Below, piece after piece: positions 63,177-64,000 of a DNA stretch of 64,000 nt. The position numbers were made by a program, and so were the translations under genes. The stretch is from Xestospongia bergquistia. Lineage: Eukaryota > Porifera > Demospongiae > Haplosclerida > Petrosiidae. The stretch spans positions 4,722,001 to 4,786,000 of the forward strand of contig OZ014413.1 of the NCBI GenBank assembly GCA_963965975.1. Direction: 5' to 3'. A model generated the notes under the pieces. That model was not told the origin of the DNA and ran no database searches. It was given only the letters and a program-made list of their open reading frames with translations. Position 1 is the stretch's first letter. Every line of letters starts with the position of its first letter.

Positions 63177-64000
63177 GTAAGATAACAAAATAATTGTAAA
63201 AAACATCCTAAGACTGTTTGGTTGGTAATGTTGCTGTGGAATTGTAACAAGACTGTAATTGAAAAATCATCCTATAATTGTTTTGGAAGAATACTGATTT
63301 CATAGTGAAACACTAAAAAATAGGGCTACAAAGATTGCATAATTAGCAGCAGTGTCAGTGGAAGGCTAATAGATGTAGAATATTGGAAATATAAAAAATT
63401 AAGCTAGTGAGAAGATTCAAGCATCATCAGTCATATTCATTATTGTAACACTTGTGGTTAGGGTTAATAAAATTCATTGTTTGGTGCATGCGTGCATCAG
63501 CAGTTAAAGATGTGGTTTAAATTCATTGGATATAACAATATATTAAAATGCTGAAAACAAAGTATTCACTACATATATATATACATAACATGTGGTCCAA
63601 AATGATTATAGGATTGCCAGTCACATTGTGCTTGTTGGGCAGAAAATCATCCTTTGATAGTACTGTTGTTTTTGTAGGGCTGGGTTTTCAGACTGATAAG
63701 TAGGTAGAAGCTATGAAACTGCTCAAAGACATTTTTTGAGTAACAAAACTCAGAAGCTTCAATCAGTTTTGCCGAATCGAAAGTTTTCATGGTAGAAGTA
63801 ATGGTGTTTGCTATGTTTGTTGACAGTTATTGTATGTGGATTAATTTTATTGATCACTCTCCAAAGACACATGTCACAATATATTAAATGTTAAAGTGAC
63901 ATATCCACATATTATACATGTACATGTGCATACTATGTGGTCCAAAACAATCTTAGGACATCATTCTTGGCACAGAAACAACTCAGTATTAAAGTTCAAA
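63177..64000. other. Intron of the GRAF-type gene running off the window
   Basis: After exon 11 I find no further exon-like block. The sequence is AT-rich. Similar phrases ending ACATGTGGTCCAAAA and ACTATGTGGTCCAAAA at about 63588-63603 and 63932-63948 suggest an old repeat. Confidence 0.5.

Overview
This is AT-rich nuclear DNA from an animal: genes split into many short exons with GT..AG introns, a eukaryotic tRNA in an intron, and cut-and-paste DNA transposons. The gene content (HERC2, a GRAF/oligophrenin-type RhoGAP, Integrator subunit 2, a FAM162-type membrane protein) is metazoan. The compact introns and strong AT bias suggest an early-branching invertebrate, perhaps a sponge, but that placement is only an inference.

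Layout. 1-5.3 kb: several unrelated minisatellites, no gene. 5.3-7.6 kb: unassigned, with a pair of exact palindromes. 7.7-8.85 kb: a decayed piggyBac-type transposase. 9.5-14.6 kb (minus): a multi-exon Integrator subunit 2 (INTS2) gene broken by stops and frameshifts and lacking both ends. 14.6-18.8 kb: a pogo/Tigger-like transposon with 272-bp terminal inverted repeats, a broken transposase ending in a PHD finger, and seven tandem copies of a small exon-like cassette. 19.5 kb (minus): a FAM162-type exon. 19.7-25.3 kb: microsatellites and a degenerate AGTCAGAT satellite. 25.3-57.1 kb (minus): a complete HERC2 gene, hand-spliced to 59 exons and 4,676 codons without interruption. Its introns hold a tRNA-Gln, two hAT remnants and MITE-like inverted repeats. 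57.1-57.4 kb: a shared head-to-head promoter region. 57.4-64 kb (plus): the first 11 exons (BAR domain and start of PH) of a GRAF/oligophrenin-type RhoGAP that runs off the window.

Functionally, HERC2 is a giant ubiquitin ligase (DNA-damage signalling, centrosome and traffic roles in vertebrates) and the GRAF protein couples membrane curvature to Rho inactivation. They share a promoter but no known pathway. The broken INTS2 locus is the most notable biology: INTS2 is a core subunit in animals, so an intact copy should exist elsewhere. Because HERC2 reads open for over 14 kb of coding sequence, the INTS2 lesions are unlikely to be sequencing error. No CRISPR, rRNA or prokaryotic feature is present. 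Exon limits come from reading splice signals and recalled family similarity, not from transcript data or database searches.
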